Assembly (NCBI GenBank): GCA_006503535.1
Contig: QYRS01000007.1
Location: 1,612,001-1,676,000 of the forward strand
DNA length: 64,000 nt
Reading direction: 5' to 3'
Origin: Arthrinium phaeospermum
Lineage: Eukaryota > Ascomycota > Sordariomycetes > Amphisphaeriales > Apiosporaceae
Each line of letters begins with the position of its first letter. Position 1 is the stretch's first letter. Below the pieces are notes generated by a model, which was not told where the DNA came from, did no database searches, and saw only the letters and a list, made by a program, of their open reading frames with translations. Below are positions 37,026 through 48,428 of the stretch, piece after piece. The translations under genes and the position numbers were made by a program.

Positions 37026-38046
37026 CTATTGTTTTCGTGTCCATAGTTCGGACCGAATTCTTTGTTTTTGTCTACAAGGTTTTATCCTAAGGAGAAGAGT
37101 ACTTGTACCCGTGTCCTTGCACTCCTGCAGGTACTTGCGCTCCCCGTCAAACTTCTGGCGGGCCTCGGGGTCCTGCCCGAGCTTCTCGAGCAGCGGCCCG
37201 TTGTTGAAGAAGGCCTCGTTGGGGACGGCGAAGCCGCGCTTCACCGCCGGGCGCGCCTGGCAGCGCGCCAGCCACGCCTTGACGTGCGGGAACATCTCGA
37301 TGTCGACGCCCGAGAAGACGCACATGGCGGCCCAGCCGAGCAGGCTGATGTCGGCGATGGAGAAGCGGCCGCGGCCCGCGCCGACGACGAAATCGCGCTC
37401 GCTCAGCCGCTTGTCCAGGACGCCGTAGAGGCGCTCCGTCTCGCCGACGTAGCGCTGGGCGCCGTACGGGTTGGGCTCCTTGGCGAACTTGAACATGTGG
37501 TTGGCCTGGCCCTGCATGGGGCCGAGCCCCCCGTGCTGCCAGCCCATCCACTGCTCGCAGACCGAGTAGTCGTCGCTGTCGCGGGGAAGCTCAGCTTGTG
37601 GTCCGGGTCGTAGTGGCGCGCCAGGTACGACAGGATGGCGATGCCCTCGAAGACGGCGAAGTCGCCGCGGTCGTGGTCCACGATGACCGGGATGCGGCCG
37701 TTGGGGCACAGGGCCGTGAACCAGGGCTCCTTTTGCGTGTTCTTCATGATGTTGACCGACTGCCAGGTGTACTCGATGCCGTAGGCCTCTTTGAGCTCCT
37801 CGAGCAGGATGGACGCCTTGTAGCCATTGGGCGTGCCTGATCTACGATTAGTAAATCTATACAGGCCAAACCGGACTTGTCAAGAACCCGCCCGCTTTTG
37901 TAGGTATCGAAAGAAGGGCAGCGAAGACACGATGCCTGCGCAAAGCGCTCAAGTAATTGACAGGTTGAATATAAAAGAGTATACATACCGAAAGTCAACT
38001 CAATGCCCTTCTTGGCAATGAGGCCGGTAGGCTCGCTGTCAGTCAT
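37026..38046 (-). CDS. Glutathione S-transferase (Ure2-like), one frameshift in the sequence
   Basis: Exon 1 is 37989-38046 (MTDSEPTGLIAKKGIELTF); the intron 37837-37988 has GTATGT, CTAAT and CAG; exon 2 is 37026-37836. The N-terminal thioredoxin-like part shows TPNGYKASILLEELKEAYG, the cis-proline motif NGRIPVIVDHD and FEGIAILSYLARHYDPDHKLSFP. The all-helical C-terminal part shows CEQWMGWQHGGLGPMQGQANHM, FSIADISLLGW and FPHVKAWLARCQARPAVKRG. The frame is lost at the four-G run 37583-37586: one extra G (CCCCC on the coding strand) joins SFP to RDSDDYSVCEQW. With it the product is 289 aa. The family conjugates or transfers glutathione. The last ~25 residues after FDGERKYLQE do not look conserved, so the true end may be earlier. 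See the findings for a possible longer mitochondrial form. Confidence 0.82.
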
Positions 38047-38340
38047 GATGTCGTTGGCTGCTTCTGCCGTCTGCGGGGTCGTTGTGCTGATGGTGGAGTA
38101 CGTCGCCTTCTGCGAATGGCGCCTTGTAACGTGCTGAAGGTGGTAAACTTTGTTGTTACTCCAGCCGGCTCGACTCTTTGTACAGCTGGTAGTTATAAGG
38201 TTGCGACGATAGGCAAGGTTGGGGGATAAAAGGGCGCCTGCTGGTGATACAAAAGACGGGGTGGCGTTGACGATGCCGAAAGATCGAGCTCGCAAAACAT
38301 TACGCACGGAACGCCGGCCATGCTTTTATACTGACTGTAC
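38047..38340 (-). promoter_or_regulatory. Promoter/leader of the glutathione S-transferase gene with TATA box and in-frame presequence
   Basis: On the minus strand TATAAAAG lies at 38323-38330. Downstream of it an ATG (38298-38300) is followed within seven bases by a frame that is open to the main start at 38046. That frame reads as basic, serine/threonine-rich residues almost without acidic ones, like a mitochondrial presequence. A single extra T in the TTTT at 38294-38297 would place this ATG in frame with the enzyme. Confidence 0.4.
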
Positions 38341-39024
38341 TTTACACTTTTCGGAGTATTATCCTACCTCATGCACGCGTTTTTCGGCACATCATCCTAC
38401 ATTCATTCTTGCTTACACGTCGAGATGCAGCAAAACGGATGACGCCAAAAACCGATTGGTAAGCAAACACCCATCGACAGTATCGCTTGATTCCCCGGCT
38501 ACGGTGGAAGCATTCGCCAGGGATTATTAAGCTGTACACGTAGAGGCCTATGCCGCATTGACCACTCACGAGGGCGAGGTGGAGTATAGTCAACCCGGTT
38601 TCAAAACTGATAGCTCTCCACAGCAAGCTTAAGCTTGAAGATCGAAAGGAACCTGTCCCACTTGACACCACTTACTAGTCCTCACAAGCACGAATGTTTC
38701 AATTACGAGACGTCATATTTTCATTTTCCTTGCTCGTAGGTATACACTCCAATTCATGTCAAGTCAAACAATACCATCATACAGGGGCAACACTGCCATA
38801 TCATATCGTCAAGTCCCTTCCTAGAGCCCGAATTTTTTCAATGTCCCGACAAAAACCCCAGTGCCCATACACAATTCTCAAAAGAAAAAAAGAGGAAACA
38901 ATCAAAAGTCATTTTGGGTATTAACTGTGTCAATCTTGTCGTAGCAGCTTTTCGCTAACCCACCGCTCGAGTCGCAACAGTCTCGAAAGAATCTGGCGAC
39001 TTGTGGAGCTCGATGATGCCGTCA
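38341..39024. other. Intergenic region
   Basis: No protein-like frame. Upstream of the GST gene and downstream of the SR gene, both on the minus strand. Confidence 0.5.
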
Positions 39025-41008
39025 TCAGGGCAATGCGCGGTATCTAGATAAGGTAAGGAGCACCCTCAGAAGAGGAATGGATAAAGGAGGTAAGAAATTG
39101 TTTACCAATAGCCGCCGCCAGCCACCCCGTCGATAGTCATCACGAGGGTAGGCACCTTCACGAGGTGGGTAGGGTCCATCACGGGGAGGGAAGTCGCGGG
39201 GCGGGCGCGAGTCGTACGGGCGCCCGTTGACGTAAGGATCAGGAGGCGGGCCATAGTCGCGACGGTACGGGTCCTCGTATCGGCCCCTGGGAGGCGGGTA
39301 GTCGTCCATGGGAGGACCACGACGCGGGGGGTGAGCGGGCGTACCGCCGGTCATCATAGTATTCGCCGCGGCCACGAGGGCTGCGATCACGGTAGCCGTC
39401 CCGGTAATCATCCCGTCGGGGCTGTATCCGCGGTCTCCATATCCACCGCGGGGAGGACCGCGTCGATAATCGTCGCCGGGCGGGCCGCCATTGTGAGGGC
39501 CACGTCCTCGTGGGGATCGGGATCGGCCGCGGTCACGGCCAGGAACCTCAGCCTGGATCTACTCCGCCGTCAGCGTAATTCAGTGTGTGCGAAGGAGCAT
39601 GGTATCTTACATCGGCAACGCAGGTAACGCGCTGTCCCTTGAATTCGCGGTTGTCGAGTTTCTCCACGGCATTTCTCAGGTCGGCGGCATTCTCAAACTC
39701 GACAAATCTACGACATGTTAGCCCGTCATGGTCGTCGAGGAGTTTCTGACATGGGAGCTTACCCTCGGCCGTTGCCCTCACGACCTGTTTCCGAATAGAC
39801 AACGTCAAGGCTGGATTGACGGGCAAAATCTTTCAGATCCTATAGCCAGAATCCAAGTAAGTGGAAGTCCCGGAGCGGAGAGTAGTCATATCAAGCGATG
39901 AGCGGGCAGGCGCCTTGTCTCGGTCATCCAGTAAAATCACGGATGGTCCAGATAGGCGTTATGTATCCAACGAAAGAGGTCCTTTTCTCAGGCGCCTTGG
40001 CCAGAAACCATCGGACCCAAATCCAGAAAGAACTTGTCCAGGGGGAAACTCTTGCAACAGCAACTGGCTAGCCGTAATGATGGTTCAAGACTGTAGAGCG
40101 AGGACGGCCTACTCCTTGCTTCCATGGCGAAACACAAACGGCAAGGTCAGGCAGGGTCCAAGGAATGGCAGGAGCCAGAAGAATAGCTTATAATCCGGGA
40201 AAAAACTTGTGTGGGACGGAGAGTATAGACGGAAGATAATAACAGACCTGCCAGCTGGTATCATTGGGGAGTCCCGTGATCTGCATTCGGTACGCGGTAC
40301 GTCGCGGTCGAGGGGCGGTTCTCTCATGGCTGCCGAAACCAGGTTCGCGGTGTCGAGAGCCTCGGCGAATTGGACTGTCAGGCGCTCGCCCATGAAATCG
40401 GATCCGTCTTGAGGAATAGCGAACTATATTAGCCAGGGAACAATTGATCGGGTGACAGCAGGTCAGGAAACACGGTGGCCAGGAGGAGTCCAAGACGTAC
40501 GGAAGGCTGCGCGCAAACAATTGATCGGGTGACAGCAGGTCAGGAAACACGGTGGCCAGAGGAGTCCAAGACGTACGGAAGGCTGCGCGCAAAGTATATC
40601 ATGTTAGCCAGAACCCCAGTCGATTGCCATCTGAGTTAGCAGAAGGTATAGCGGGAGGACTCACCAGGTACGACGTCGCGCGCGTCCATGGCATCTTTGT
40701 ACTCGATGAAGCCGAACCCATTCATGAGCTTGATTTCGGTAATCTCGCCAGTGCCATGAGTCGCAAAGTGACTCGACATCCTGCTTGGTGACTGCAATAC
40801 GACAAGCCGAAGTTAGCAATGCATGGGCAATGGGACGCGCCGGCGGCGATACAGCACACGGCTCAAGCTTTTGAGGTACAACATGATTGCGCCGTGGCAT
40901 TTGAAGAGGTGAAGAGAGGGTGACAAGCCGTAGCCGAGACGGCAGAAAGAAGCTTACCTCCCTTGGGCAGGTTGCCCAGGTACAGTCGGGTTGCCGACAC
41001 CTCAGTCT
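39025..41008 (-). CDS. SR-type pre-mRNA splicing/RNA-binding protein with two RRMs, frame broken
   Basis: Exons on the minus strand: 40958-41008, 40665-40791, 40248-40407, 39763-39839, 39611-39707, about 39106-39565, and probably 39025-39043. RRM1 has RNP2 RLYLGNLP and RNP1 NGFGFIEY (with KDAMDARDVVP and GSDFMGERLTVQFA). The linker is basic (HREPGFGSHERTAPRPRR). RRM2 has RMQITGLPNDTSWQDLKDFARQ and GRGFVEFENAADLRNAVEKLD. The tail is RS/RGG/proline-rich (RGRSRSPRGRGP, then DDYPPPRGRYEDPYRRDYG). The layout is that of fungal Srp2/Npl3-like splicing and export factors in the nucleus. Missing bases occur at the start codon (41007/41008), near 40770, 40365 and 39418-39421, and the six-G run 39326-39331 also shifts the frame. 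The extreme C-terminus is uncertain. Confidence 0.75.
40441..40593. repeat. 77/76-bp tandem duplication in an intron of the SR gene
   Basis: Copy 1 is 40441-40517 and copy 2 is 40518-40593. They are identical except for one G missing in copy 2 (CCAGGAGG versus CCAGAGG). The pair lies within the intron 40408-40664, lengthening it from about 180 to 257 nt without touching splice sites. Confidence 0.95.
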
Positions 41009-41013
41009 GATTG

Positions 41014-42649
41014 CAATTGATGGGGGTGACGGATGATAAGATAATCAAGTCTGGCCGTGGAGGTGATAAGGACGGAAGAACACGACTGAATTCGGCCGGA
41101 GAGTGAGGCCCAAGAAGAGGGGAAAAAGCTGGCGGCGCAATAAACAGATGTCCAAGTTGGTAAAACTCCTAGGGCGGACAAGGCTGAGAGAAATGACCTC
41201 AAACTGGCTAGTTCTGGTAGTAAACCTTCTGTTGGGTGAAATGCGAGATGCGATACAGAAGAAATGAATTCCGCAGGGCTTGCCGTTGGGTACCCGAGGA
41301 TGAGTAGATGTTGTTGAGTTGGGTGGCGGGCGTCGGGACTTAAATGGCGAAAGAAAAGAGAGATAGAGTGAGAGAGTAGCTCTCTTTTTGAAGCTCGCTG
41401 CAGCTTTGAGTAAGGTGCAGCCTGCCGTTTGTACCCGTGCTGTATGTACCGTCGTATCAATGTATCGACGCAATCAGAATCGGGCGTTTTGTACCCGTGC
41501 TGTATGTACCGTCGTATCAATGTATCGACGCAATCAAAGAATGGGTGTTGTTCACAGCTGCAGCCTAACGGCGGCGGGTTGGGAGGGGGCAAGGCGTCTT
41601 TGTAGATGGAGTTGTTGTATCTACGACGGCGCTGTCGTGTGAGGGTTGCCAGGAGAGCTTCTTGTTGAAGAGCTTAAAGTTGGGGAAGGATAGAAAGTCG
41701 AGTGTCATTGCGGTCAAAGAATCGAGAGTGCGGGTGGAGGGTGTGGCAGGTGGAGACTCCCAGAATGGAGGAGATAACCCGCCCAAGGAACCCGCCTCGC
41801 CGCCTAGCAGGGGAGCCTAGCCCAGTCGAATCCAGCCCACCCACCGAACCGAGATAGCTTGAGAGGTTCCTTAGCTACGGGGAAGGTAGCATGTGCCAGC
41901 CGCCTTCCCATCCAGGTATCACCGGCATCATGCCAAAGATGTTAGATGGCTGACTTAGGTATATACAAATTGCCTCTTCAACTATATCTTATACACTGCT
42001 GTGTGTACCTGGTATATAGGACCACAGATATGTATACCTGCTTTTTACACCTGACAGTTGCGCTCGATTGTTTTGAACGGGGTTCGTATCTAGGGCTGCT
42101 GATACGGTAACATCAATGTGATAGATCAAGCGCACGTTCCGCCAGCTGCAATACCACGCTGAACTAACCAACATACTTCAAATATATTGATAGGTATGCT
42201 TGCAAGCGTACATCTGAAATGTTCTGCAAGAGACAAAAAAGACGTACATCCTGCGCTCCCTAGTAAGACCGCCAGAGACAGGAAACAAGGACAAAAGGAG
42301 CCAATAATCTTCATGTGATACAAACGCCAATGCTATGCTATGCTTGCTATTACTATGCTGACAGTTACTTCCAACTCTTGCTTGCAGAAACACCATCCGG
42401 CAACCAGGCGCCGCCATGTGCGATGAACCCGATACTCTCTTCTTGTTTATTCTTGGAAAAGCACGTCGATTATCTCGTCTAAAATGGTAAACACCAGATG
42501 GTGCTATATGCGACATTCATGTTAGCCCTCGGTACATTGTGTGGGGTGGGGGGGGGGGCGTTCGCATCAGTGTATGCGTAACTTACTTTAACCGAGGATT
42601 GTTCAAGGTAGCAATATCCTCCTGCTTGCCGCCTGCGCATTGATCCTGC
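41014..42649. other. Long AUG-free leader/promoter of the SR gene and 3' flank of the MDM1-like gene
   Basis: Going upstream from the SR gene, the minus strand has no ATG at all between 41014 and 41704, which suits a long 5' leader. Further up there is no protein-like frame. It contains the 49-bp direct repeat (41428-41536) and an 11-G run at 42548-42558. Confidence 0.55.
41428..41536. repeat. 49-bp direct repeat with 60-bp period
   Basis: Copies at 41428-41476 and 41488-41536 are identical over 49 bp (TTTGTACCCGTGC to GACGCAATCA), separated by 11 bp that resemble the sequence following copy 2. The pair sits in the leader/promoter of the SR gene. Confidence 0.95.
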
Positions 42650-45600
42650 CTACCACGCTCCCTGCCGCACGAGGAATTTCACGTTGTCGCGGACTTTGCG
42701 CTCGATGGTGCCGCCCAGCAGTTGATGAAGGACCACGACCACGGCCCGGCCCCGGAGCCAATTGTTCCTCGGTTGAGCTCAAATACTTCAAGGAAGATAT
42801 CGCAGATAGGCTTGATGAAGGGCTCAAGCTCCTTGTTCTCGAAGGCGTTAAGCTCCGCTTCTGCCTCGGCAGCACTAAGAGCATCCTCCTGGATATTGGG
42901 AGGGAGCTGCACCGTGTTGAGCTGGCTTGTCGCCGCTGCTATCAAGTTTTTGGCCGGCTACAGAAAGCTGGTCCAGTACTGGGATGTTTACCCAGGATGT
43001 CTTCCATGCCATCGGTGACCGAGTCGTAGAGTCTAGTGATCATATCTTTCTTATCCTCTCTCGTCATAAGGTCTTCGCCTTGCTGGATCACGCTTTGGGA
43101 GAGGAAAGCACGAAGATCCCTGCTGCGGCACACCTCGGAAGCCGAAGCAGTTCCTGCATGTAGTGCTCGAGCGCCTGTTGGCGTTTTCGCAGGAATTCGC
43201 TCTGCAGCTTCATGATGACCCGGCGATGGGGGAAATCCAGATTCCGCACAGAAGGGTATCGGTGCCTCAGTCGCTGGTGCAAGTCATGGAACTCGCTGTA
43301 GCGTCTCGTGACAATCCATGTAGCGGCGGGCATCTTCTCTCCGGCGACCCGTTGCACCTCCACAACATACTTGCAAACTCCTTGCCGTCAGGCTCTCGGC
43401 CAACCTGTATGGCTTTGATTCTGATAGAAGAGCGCCCGTATAGACTGTTTGTCGCTTTCTTGAATTACGTATTGTTGTCTTTGCAGCTCCTTCCGCTTCA
43501 GCTCTCTCTGCAGGCTCGCTTTCGATTTGCGTAGGATTCGAAGTTCTGCAGTGTTGTTTGTCAACTCGGCCTTCTTGGTAAGCGAGTCTATGACCCCTTC
43601 TTGAGCGACCAGCCGGTCAATGTCGTTACTTAATACCGTGATAGCCTCGGCCAGGCCCAGATCACCAGGAGCCGCTTCATGAACCTCGTCTTTCGATATT
43701 GGCCATATTTTCATCATCCGTGCCGGTCTGATCGTCGGATGCGAACTTGTCTTCATCAGCGAATAAGTCATTATCTACAAAAACCCCAATGCGAGACGCG
43801 GGACTGACGAGCCCCAAAGATGAGAGACTAGGCTTCTCGATTTCTTTACCCGATGATTGCCGCGGCAATTCGACCGAACCTCTGACTGAATCATTATCAT
43901 TATTAGAAAACAGGCTCAAGGTCCCGTCACCACCGAACAAGGACTCGCGGAGATCTTCGGCTGTTTTGGGGCGATTCCCATCTTCCATGATGGTATTGAG
44001 GACCTCCTCCATAGCCTGGACAACTTGGTTGTCGGGTGGCGTGTTGGTCTGATCACGATCAAGACTTTGCACGGAGTCCGCCATAGGATCATGTTCATAG
44101 TCATCATCATCAAATAAGGGCGAGTTTGCGTGTCCATCGAGCGACCGACGCTGACCGTTGAGTGGGTCAGGACTGTGGCTGCCGTTAGCAGCCGAGGACC
44201 GTAGGTCTGTAGCCGATAGACCGCGTTTGACTTGCGTATTTGTCGCACTGAGTTTTGGGTTAAGCTTCGAGACAGGCGCAGGTTTGAGCCCATAGGACTG
44301 AGAAGCCCGCGATAGAGGCGGGTGTGACGGTCCAGCTGATGAAGAAGGCGCATGCATTGGCTGGGTTCTCGTCGCCGCCTCTTCTGATGCCAAGCATTTG
44401 TACCACAGATCGGACTTTTTGAAGTTTTGGAAGTATTTGGATCGCATTTCTTCCAGAACCACGCTCTGGGCTCTCAGAACGGCGCGCCGTGCTTGGTGGT
44501 ATTGTTGTCGCCCTTTTCCCTGCTTGCAGGAAAGATCGGATAGTCTTTCTCGAAGAATCCGGAACACGGAGTTCAGGCTTGGAAAGATGCCTGATCTATC
44601 TGAGCTAGATCTGTACGATCTGAGTCCGTCCATGGCGATAGTTGGGAAGGAAGTTGTTCGTCCTCCGGGCCGTCATCCTCCAGTGGGTTGCGAAAGCCAT
44701 CCACCACGAGCCAGAACTGCACGAGAGGCATCATACGCAGCCTGTCCATGTACTCCATGAAATATGAAAGCCCCGAAGGATCACGGAGCAAGTCAGCGAG
44801 TGAAGCGTTCTCCAGCTTGGAGGAGTTTGGCGCCGGGGTGGGATTTGTGAACATCGGCATGTCTGTTCTGTCACCACCGGCGGCGAGATGCTGGACTCTT
44901 TGGTCGAGGAGTCTTTTGCCCATTTCTAACCGGCGTATGTAGACTTGGTCCTGGTCATCTTGCTGCGAGTCCCTCTTCAGTTGGCTAGTAACCTCACTTC
45001 TGAATCTGCGGGCGTCGGATAAGTTGTTTGATCTTGCGGATCGTGCGAATGAACTTTTCAACTTCCGCTCACCATCTCCGGGCAGCAAGCGAGGGAATTG
45101 GGCCGACTTGGAAGTCTTGGGAGCTGGAGACGCATGGGTATCGAGGCAGCTCGCAATTTGCGTACGGTCGACCGATCCTGCAGCATGCTGCGCCCATAAT
45201 TTTCCATGATTTGGTTCCACGTATCAGGCTCAGACAACATGGTGATTACTGGTGAAAGAACAGCACATGCCACAATCTCACGTATGATACTTGATACTGC
45301 TCTGCTGTTAAGTATATTTGGGGCAGTATTTTCGGCAATACTCGAGCAATCGTTTTGCGCAGGTGTTCTTGCTGTATCATCTTGGTATCGGAATACACCA
45401 TACTTGCAGCCGGGTGCAGTCTGCCCTCATTATACTTTGCCGCAATGGCAAGATCCAACTCTTCTGATTCCGTTACATCTCGGTTCAGCTTTCGCCCTCT
45501 AACAGCCCTCTCGGCATTGTTGAAGTCTCGAAAATGCGCAGTGAGGATCGGGACGACCCGGCTTATCACGACCTCGACTAGGTCTGTGTCGAACAGGCGG

Positions 45601-46055
45601 TCGCGGAGATCCGCAATGGCCAATCTCGCGGTCTTGTCTACTTCGTTGGCGAACACCGGGTTCTTGCTGATGTGAGAGTACCATGACTGCACGAAGTCTC
45701 GGACGATCAAGGAGAGCAAGTCGTCCAGAGCATGCGAGATCTTGCGCGAGTCGGGGTACAGCGGCACGGGCGTGTAAATCTGGCGGACCCGCAGAGACGA
45801 CGTCTCTCTTCTCCAGGAAACCGGGCCGACGAAGTTGACAGAGTTCGGTCGGGAGGAACGGTGCCTTAAGCTATAGACGGAGCCCTTGGACGTGAGCAGA
45901 ATGAGCAGGAGGGAGCTCAGGAAAGTAGTGACGCAACCTGCGACAAAGGCATAACCCGCCCAGCGGAGCATGGGAAACCAGCTGGTGACATATCCCCATG
46001 CGAAGAAGCAGACGACTCCGGCAAGGGCGACATCTCTCCCGCTAAGGGCCATCAT
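42650..46055 (-). CDS. MDM1-like PXA-RGS-PX-nexin protein (ER-vacuole tether family), frame broken
   Basis: The start at 46055 (MMALSGRDVALAG) leads to two membrane helices (residues ~8-55), then a PXA domain (VPLYPDSRKISHALDDLLSL to IREIVACAVLSPVITML). A basic linker precedes an RGS-like domain (LADLLRDPSGLSYFMEYMDR to VVLEEMRSKYF). After a long acidic/serine-rich stretch and a coiled-coil (VLSNDIDRLVAQEGVIDSL, KSKASLQRELKRKELQRQQ) come a PX domain (VTRRYSEFHDLHQRLRHRYP, LDFPHRRVIMK, RKRQQALEHYMQELL) and a nexin C-terminal domain (MITRLYDSVTDGMEDIL, LRGRAVVVVLHQLLGGTIERK). Yeast Mdm1 and animal SNX13/14/25 share this order and tether the ER to the vacuole/lysosome. At least seven small indels shift the frame, for example at 45291-45292 and 45145-45146. 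The exact 3' end is uncertain. Confidence 0.82.
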
Positions 46056-46752
46056 CCAATTTCAGGTGCCGCAGCCTCCAAATCATAATTGTTGATGAGG
46101 GGTTGTTGGTTACCAAGAATCGGGTGCTATGTTTGAAGGAGCCATGGCTTCCTTGGAAGCGAAGACGAGGCGGGCAGTCAGTGGGTGTGTGCTTAGGTAC
46201 TTATCGATAGTTGCCAGCGAGCCAGCTCCAGCGCCCATCTAAGTGGGTGGGACGCTGTATGTACATCAACGTGCCAGGTATGTCATGCTTGAGCTGTAAG
46301 CACAAGCCCCTGCCTGGCCTAGGCCCCTCACGCTACGTAGGGAATCGACTTCAATGTTGAAATCAACCTAGGACAGGAAACAACTTTGACACACTTGACA
46401 CTTCTGAATTGACTATCAACAGTCCGCGCAGCTATTGGGTATCGCTTCTTTATTTATTAACTTCATAGGATATCATAAAAACTGGTAATTGTATCGTTAC
46501 ATGCATGTCCAGGCCATGGCGACTATGTTCAATTGGAGCTTTGCTCAACCGTAACGTCTTCATCGCTCCCGCTCCCGGTTGCCCAGCAGTGCCGCGATGT
46601 CACATTCTTGATCACATCTCTTGTTGTTGGTCTTACACATATTGTGAACACGGCACGACATTCATGCAACATCACGTGCGATAGGTCACCAAACTTTCGC
46701 CAAGCATCGGAAAAGCGCACATCAAGCCTGATCAAGAATCCTGACATCTAAC
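46056..46752. other. Intergenic region
   Basis: MDM1-like promoter and 3' flank of the permease gene. No protein-like frame. Confidence 0.55.
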
Positions 46753-48428
46753 CTATGTAGTGGGCCTGCGTAATGCTTGTGTCCCCAAGCAACGTACCAG
46801 AGCCGAGATGACCGTGAAAGCAACGAAAACCACCGAGGCGTAGTTCATAGTTGCCGCATCTACTGGTATGGTAGAGGCATGCAGAACAGCGGAATAGCCA
46901 AGAGGGACCAGCCTGCGAGTATCAGCATTGGGGTCCAGGTCGGGATCGATTTACTTACCGAGTGAGATAACGTTAGCAAAGAGGCCAAATGAGCCAAGGT
47001 AGAAACTACCGGTGCGGACCGCTTTACGGCCCTGGAGCAGGCTGACCACGATAGGAACGGCATAGGCTGTCGTGAGTGCGATAACGCCAACACCCGAGAA
47101 GGCATTGAACGCGGCTGTTGATCCAAAGTAAAGAAGTCCCAGGAGGATCTGAATAACCATGCTGAGCATCATGGCGTTTGAGAGGAACGTCCAGCTTGGG
47201 AAATCTTCTTCCACAGACCCGATCCCGGGATAGCCCCGTCACGAGCAAATGCCCACGTCGGGGCAGCAGTGGTACAGCCGATGCCACATATAATAGCCAA
47301 AACCAGCAATGGGATTAGAAGACCGAATGCGCCCCCTGCTGACCCAACGGCACTTTTGATAATGGAAGGCACAGGCTGGCGGATTCAAGAGCGAGTTTTT
47401 GAATGTCAGGAAGAACAAAAACCAAGGGTACCATAAAGAGCAAACCCGCGAAGGTATTAATGATGACAGTCAGAACCATGGCCTTGGGGACCTGGGTTGC
47501 AGGTTGTCGGACTTCCTCGCACATTCTGTCGCCAGTCAGTATATGCCATTGCCAAACTAATGTCGGAGAATCTGAACTTACGAGATGATCATTCCCGTGG
47601 AGGATGTTGCGTAGGCCGCATGGAGAAGTCCAACCATAAACGACCAGCCTGGCGTCCAGCCCGAATTCGTCTCAAAATGAGTGAAGACAAAGCTGGCATC
47701 ACGGCGGCCTTCCTTAGCAAGAGCAAGAACGCACACCATGATTGCGATGACACCAGCTACTGTCCAGAAATAGCAAATGTCTGCGGTCGTTAGCATGTGT
47801 AGGTGATTACCGGCGCCCGGCACAGAACGGGTTACGTGGCTTACATCAAGGATCGGGAGCCATCGGTTTCCTAAGGATGATACAGCGTTGCACAGCAGCG
47901 TAATAGCCAGGAAAACAAGGAACACCTGGTCTCACCGGCGAAGACGGGAGTTCCATCGGCATTTTCGAACACGCCGACGCAAGCAACCAAGAACAGGGCC
48001 GTTGCGAAGTTGACTGACAGGGTGATGGTGATGTTGCCGACCACGTAAAGCCAACCGCAGATCCACGAAGCGAGCCTTCGCCAAGAAGGACTGGCCATCA
48101 TGTAGGCCTGGTAATACGCCGCCGGCGGTCGGACGCTTGTGATCTCACCGAAGAACAGGCGACGCAGATAATGATCAACGATACTGCGACCCACCCCAGA
48201 TTATGTCGACAGGACCTCCGCCGTTCAGAGGATAAAACAAGGTGGTTGCCAGGCCGTACGGAATGGATGCGAGAACGAATGACATGAATGCTACCTGTAG
48301 CGTTGACCGATTCCGTAACATTTCCGGCTTGTAACCCACGCTGCAAGCACCTCGTCAGCGGAGCCGGAATCCGTCTCAACCATGGGCTGTGCCATGTCGG
48401 CGGTTGTGTTCTCGCGTTTCTTGTCCAT
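46753..48428 (-). CDS. APC-family amino acid/choline permease, heavily frame broken
   Basis: Starts at 48428 (MDKKRENTTADMAQPMVETD). Segments recognisable in order are VAFMSFVLASIPYGLATTLFYPL, GGPVDIIWG, a helix VAVSLIIICVAC, GEITSVRPPAAYYQAYMMA, WICGWLYVVGNITITLSVNFAT, VFLVFLAITLLCNAV, FWTVAGVIAIMVCVLALA, WSFMVGLLHAAYATSSTGMI, the APC signature CEEVRQPATQVPKAMV, PSIIKSAVGSAGGAFGLL, CTTAAPTWAFARDGAIPGSG and, in the last exon, VDAATMNYASVVFVAFTVISAL. This is the fungal GABA/choline permease group (HNM1/UGA4-like), a 12-helix plasma-membrane transporter. Introns with good ends are visible, for example around 47524-47581. At least eight one-base deletions break the frame, such as in the GGGG before the GGGTCGCAG segment (about 48197). 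The substrate cannot be decided. Confidence 0.78.
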
